A stretch of 7,134 nt of DNA from an uncultured Clostridiaceae bacterium (GTDB lineage Bacteria; Bacillota; Clostridia; Lachnospirales; Lachnospiraceae), in the NCBI GenBank assembly GCA_947175805.1, contig CAMWOF010000123.1, positions 1 through 7,134 of the forward strand, written 5' to 3'. This document shows, piece after piece, positions 5,280-7,134 of the stretch (position 1 is the stretch's first letter; each line of letters opens with the position of its first letter). Below the pieces are notes generated by a model that was not told where the DNA came from, made no database searches, and worked only from the letters and a program-made list of their open reading frames with translations. A program made the position numbers and the translations under genes.

Positions 5280-6035
5280 ATGAAGATGAAAAAGAGATTT
5301 CGGATGTTAATATCATTTTTGCTGGTAATGACAATGCTTGCAGGTATTATGCAGACTCCTGTAAAAGCAGATTATCCTGCTGTGAAGCCTAAGAAGGTTT
5401 TCGTTGACAGCTCAAAAAAGTCTGTTACCGTAGGCAGTGAATTTACGCTCCGGGCAAAGTTTTCTCCAGGCTATGCGGAGGATGATTATCTTGACTGGTC
5501 TATCGTCAGCGGCAAGGGTGTGATTCGTTTTGAGGATGATGACCGCACAGGGGATGATATGGATTTTATCGCAGTAAAGAAGGGGACGGCAAAGGTATGT
5601 ATCAAAATTCACGGTACTTCCAAAAAGGCATATATCAAGGTGACTGTGAAGGCACCGTCAAAAACGGGAACAATCAAGAGAGTGGGTCCCGCTACCCGTA
5701 CAGTAGTCTGTGGCAATGATTTTGAACTGGAGGTAAAAAAGTCCAGCGGCGTTTCCGACAAAAAGCTGAAATGGAGCATTAAAAACACAAAATATGTCGA
5801 TTTCGAGCCGGGAGAGGATAAGCGGGGCGACGAGGCTGAATTTATTGCCTGGAAGCCGGGAACGACAAAGATTACATGTACGAATACAACAACAGGTAAG
5901 TCTGTCACCTTTACGGTGAAGGTGGTAGATTTGAATGACGATTACTATGATGATGATTACGACGATTATGATGATGACTATTACCATCATGACGACCATG
6001 GCAATCATGACAATCATCACAACCATGGCAACTGA
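5280..6035 (+). CDS. Secreted double Ig-like (Big_2-type) protein with Asp/Tyr/His tail
   Basis: The protein has 251 residues. The ATG at 5280 is chosen because GAGAGG (5266-5271) precedes it by 8 bases and a classical signal peptide begins there: basic MKMKKRFR, a hydrophobic core, and a likely cleavage site after Ala30 (PVKA/DY). Two bacterial Ig-like repeats follow, about 36-124 and 130-217. Both carry the pattern F-x-L-x-x-K/V, W-S-I, F-E, D/E-F-I-A-x-K-x-G-T-x-K, indicating an internal duplication. Big_2-type domains are common in surface proteins of Gram-positive bacteria. No LPxTG sorting signal or C-terminal membrane segment exists, so it is likely secreted or loosely wall-bound. The last 34 residues are an Asp/Tyr block followed by a His/Asn block (13 Asp, 7 His, 6 Tyr). 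It begins 25 bases after the PepSY gene, probably in the same transcript. Ligand unknown. Confidence 0.8.
   Translation: MKMKKRFRMLISFLLVMTMLAGIMQTPVKADYPAVKPKKVFVDSSKKSVTVGSEFTLRAKFSPGYAEDDYLDWSIVSGKGVIRFEDDDRTGDDMDFIAVKKGTAKVCIKIHGTSKKAYIKVTVKAPSKTGTIKRVGPATRTVVCGNDFELEVKKSSGVSDKKLKWSIKNTKYVDFEPGEDKRGDEAEFIAWKPGTTKITCTNTTTGKSVTFTVKVVDLNDDYYDDDYDDYDDDYYHHDDHGNHDNHHNHGN
5931..6032 (+). repeat. Low-complexity GAT/GAC/TAT/CAT codon tract
   Basis: This 102-base coding tract consists almost entirely of Asp, Tyr, His and Asn codons and encodes the tail of the Ig-like protein. A similar but shorter His/Asp tract ends the preceding PepSY gene (about 5174-5251). Such near-repeats can expand or contract by replication slippage, so length may vary between strains. 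On the minus strand it reads as a false run of Val, Ile and Met codons. Confidence 0.7.
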
Positions 6036-6097
6036 TGGCAGCCTGATTCCTTTGCAATTGTTCAGGAAATGTAATAGTGTATATTTTACAAAAGTAC

Positions 6098-6126
6098 TTG
6101 ATTTTGAAATATAACGGGTCTATAAT
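6098..6126 (+). promoter_or_regulatory. Strong predicted sigma-A promoter
   Basis: TTGATT (6098-6103) and a perfect TATAAT (6121-6126) are separated by 17 bases. The predicted start site is near 6133, about 63 bases before the ATG of the HExxH gene. This is the best promoter match in the window. It shows that the HExxH gene can be transcribed apart from the upstream two-component/PepSY operon, although no clear terminator separates the two (6036-6097). Confidence 0.75.
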
Positions 6127-6137
6127 TGGATTATATA

Positions 6138-6179
6138 GATGCTTCGCCATGGAGATATGGCGGAACAAAGAAAAGCATC
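6138..6179 (+). other. 5'-end mRNA hairpin before the HExxH gene
   Basis: GATGCTT (6138-6144) pairs with AAGCATC (6173-6179), and inside it CGCCAT (6145-6150) pairs with ATGGCG (6157-6162) around the loop GGAGAT. A 10-base purine-rich bulge (6163-6172) lies on the 3' side. The structure starts about five bases after the predicted transcription start and ends four bases before AGGAGGG (6183-6189). It may stabilise the message or influence ribosome access. The loop GGAG could mimic a Shine-Dalgarno sequence. It matches no riboswitch class that I recognise. Confidence 0.5.
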
Positions 6180-6195
6180 AACAGGAGGGATTTTT

Positions 6196-6663
6196 ATGCT
6201 AGGTGCAGTTGGCATGAGCAACAATTATGTTGTACCGTATGCAAATGTGGATAAGGTTTCGCCGATTCAGACTGAGAATAATGTCGAGAATTCCTCTAAG
6301 GTGAAGGAAGTAGAATGCCAGACCTGTAAGTCAAGGAAGTATGTGGACGGCTCTAATGAGGCGGATGTATCCTTTAAGGCACCAGGGCATATTGACCCAG
6401 GTCAGTCCTATGCCAAGGTGATGGGACATGAGCAGGAGCATGTGGCAAATGCAAGGCAGAAGACGTCAGGGAAGGATGCACAGCTGGTATCCGCTACGGT
6501 GTCCTTAAAGATTGCTGTTTGCCCGGAGTGCGGCAGGTCATATGTGGCTGGTGGCACGACAAATACGACGATTAAGTACAATAAAGATAATCCTTATGAT
6601 TCCGGCAGAAAGACCATTGAGGGAAGCTTTTTAAAGGGTCAAAATGTGGATGAGATTGCATAA
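6196..6663 (+). CDS. Small putative metallopeptidase-like protein (CxxC-HExxH-CxxC)
   Basis: This 155-residue protein is read from the ATG at 6196, six bases after AGGAGGG (6183-6189); an in-frame ATG at 6139 lies inside the leader hairpin. It contains CQTC (41-44), then RKYVDGSNEADVSFKAPGHI (47-66), then the zinc-binding motif HEQEH (78-82), and CPEC (109-112) followed by GRSYVAGGTT. HExxH with a nearby Glu/His is the zincin protease signature, and the HEQEHVANA context recalls the HEQAH region of SprA-related putative metalloproteases (from memory). The two CxxC pairs probably form a structural zinc site. I see no signal peptide or membrane segment. Proteolysis is unproven and no third zinc ligand can be assigned with confidence. 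Transcription looks monocistronic, with its own promoter (6098-6126) and terminator (6681-6709). Confidence 0.8.
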   Translation: MLGAVGMSNNYVVPYANVDKVSPIQTENNVENSSKVKEVECQTCKSRKYVDGSNEADVSFKAPGHIDPGQSYAKVMGHEQEHVANARQKTSGKDAQLVSATVSLKIAVCPECGRSYVAGGTTNTTIKYNKDNPYDSGRKTIEGSFLKGQNVDEIA

Positions 6664-6680
6664 GAGGCATATGTTTTTTG

Positions 6681-6709
6681 GGGATATCCTTCGTGATATC
6701 CCTTTTTTT
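6681..6709 (+). terminator. Rho-independent terminator after the HExxH gene
   Basis: GGGATATC (6681-6688) pairs perfectly with GATATCCC (6695-6702) around the loop CTTCGT, followed by seven T residues (6703-6709). It starts 18 bases after the stop codon and separates this gene from the phosphate transporter gene. Confidence 0.9.
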
Positions 6710-6750
6710 ATTGAATTAGGAAAAATCTCCTATTCGATAAAAAATGGAAC

Positions 6751-6789
6751 AGGAAATTTCTTTGGCATATTTCCTTTGCATGATATGGA
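6751..6789 (+). promoter_or_regulatory. Possible promoter and operator of the Na/Pi transporter gene
   Basis: TTGGCA (6762-6767) and TATGGA (6784-6789) are spaced by 16 bases, with an upstream TG (6781-6782) giving an extended -10 element. A perfect inverted repeat AGGAAAT (6751-6757)/ATTTCCT (6769-6775) encloses the -35 element and could be a repressor site. The -10 match is modest, so this is a candidate only. Confidence 0.4.
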
Positions 6790-6797
6790 CCGAATTG

Positions 6798-6825
6798 CTA
6801 AAACTAGTAAAAAGCAGAGTTTTAG
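6798..6825 (+). other. Inverted repeat in the leader of the Na/Pi transporter gene
   Basis: CTAAAACT (6798-6805) and AGTTTTAG (6818-6825) are perfect 8-bp inverted repeats with a 12-base loop, extendable by G-U/U-A pairs to 6795-6828. If transcription starts near 6796, this hairpin sits at the mRNA 5' end. It stops right before GGAGG (6830-6834), where it could affect ribosome binding. It may equally be a DNA operator. Confidence 0.4.
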
Positions 6826-6838
6826 TAGTGGAGGAACC

Positions 6839-7134
6839 ATGGAGACGATAGAAAATATTGTGCAGTTCTTTGGCGGCTTCGGCATGTTTTTATATGGCAT
6901 GAATGTGATGGCGGACGGCTTGCAAAAGGCTGCCGGGGACAGAATGAAAAATCTTTTGGCATATTTGATGGGGAAGCGGTGGCTCGCTATATTGATTGGC
7001 GCATTGATTACAGCTATTTTGCAGAGCTCCTCCGCAACCACGGTTATGGTAGTAGGCTTTGTAAATGCTAAAATAATGAATCTGGCTCAGGCAGTAGGTG
7101 TGATTATGGGTGCGAATATCGGCACAACCATCAC
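6839..7134 (+). CDS. Na+/phosphate cotransporter family protein (N-terminal part)
   Basis: The first 98 codons of a gene that runs off the window are present. The ATG at 6839 follows GGAGG (6830-6834) by only four bases, a short spacing; the next in-frame ATG (6884) would cut into the first membrane helix, so 6839 is kept. The product is an integral membrane protein of the Na/Pi cotransporter family (NptA-like in bacteria), which imports inorganic phosphate with sodium. The diagnostic QSSSATT motif is at 62-68, just after a hydrophobic helix (about 49-61), and a second family segment, GANIGTT, is at 91-97. The N-terminal helix region FGGFGMFLYGMNVMADGL (11-28) is also typical. Bacterial members often carry a C-terminal PhoU-like domain, which cannot be seen here. 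Substrate assignment rests on the family only. Confidence 0.9.
   Translation, partial: METIENIVQFFGGFGMFLYGMNVMADGLQKAAGDRMKNLLAYLMGKRWLAILIGALITAILQSSSATTVMVVGFVNAKIMNLAQAVGVIMGANIGTTI

Noticed and set aside
5658..6026. Minus-strand open frame with a long Val/Ile/Met stretch looking like membrane helices
   Set aside because: The hydrophobic run is the reverse complement of the Asp/His codon tract of the Ig-like gene (GAT reads ATC, CAT reads ATG). No ribosome site is seen and the + strand gene is well supported.
6042..6066. Weak hairpin CCTGA/TCAGG after the Ig-like gene as a terminator
   Set aside because: The stem is only five bp with a 15-base loop and no T-run follows.
6133..6195. Riboswitch in the leader of the HExxH gene
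   Set aside because: I looked for cyclic-di-GMP (GEMM) and preQ1 consensus elements and found neither. At about 60 bases the leader is too short for most classes.
6730..7041. Minus-strand 103-codon open frame opposite the transporter start
   Set aside because: The + strand carries the QSSSATT family motif of a Na/Pi cotransporter with a ribosome site, so the antisense frame is a shadow.

Overview
The window (about 7.1 kb, moderately low GC) looks like chromosomal DNA of a Gram-positive clostridium, most likely a gut Lachnospiraceae-type Bacillota. That placement is inferred from purine-rich Shine-Dalgarno sites, sigma-A-like promoters, the NifU-like/GGGtGRT gene pair, the PepSY and Ig-like cell-envelope proteins and the Na/Pi cotransporter. 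All genes lie on the + strand. No rRNA, tRNA, CRISPR array, transposase or phage gene is visible.

Layout. (1) 1-230: leader of the first operon, with a 10-bp palindrome, a possible -10 box and a small inverted repeat before the ribosome site. (2) 231-1969: a two-gene operon encoding a NifU/IscU-like iron-sulfur scaffold-related protein and a GGGtGRT-family protein of unknown function. It ends in a rho-independent terminator at 2023-2066. Its codon use differs strongly from the rest of the window (Arg only CGT/AGA), suggesting high expression. (3) 1970-2373: a gene-free stretch with the terminator, three back-to-back hairpins (one with a perfect 22-bp stem) that look like an intergenic repeat element, and the promoter of the next operon. 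(4) 2374-6035: an OmpR-family response regulator, a membrane histidine kinase with a strikingly acidic extracellular sensor region, a membrane-anchored double-PepSY protein and a secreted double Ig-like protein. The last two end in Asp/His-rich tails. A direct repeat with 11-bp period, TTTTAAT-N4-TTTTAAT, lies just upstream of a TATAGT box between the kinase and the PepSY gene. This is the geometry expected of a site bound by an OmpR/PhoB-type regulator, here possibly the adjacent one. (5) 6098-6709: a monocistronic gene with a near-consensus promoter, a hairpin at the mRNA 5' end, a 155-residue protein with two CxxC pairs flanking an HExxH motif, and a strong terminator. (6) 6751-7134: putative control region and first 98 codons of a Na+/phosphate cotransporter-family protein, cut by the window edge.

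Working model (inference): the two-component system senses a cation, charge or cell-envelope signal through its acidic sensor domain. It then switches on the PepSY and Ig-like proteins, whose acidic/histidine tails could bind metal outside the membrane. The order regulator-kinase-PepSY recalls Bacillus ykoGHI, but the tailed Ig-like partner is not something I recognise as described. The NifU-like/GGGtGRT pair is a second conserved but functionally unassigned unit.
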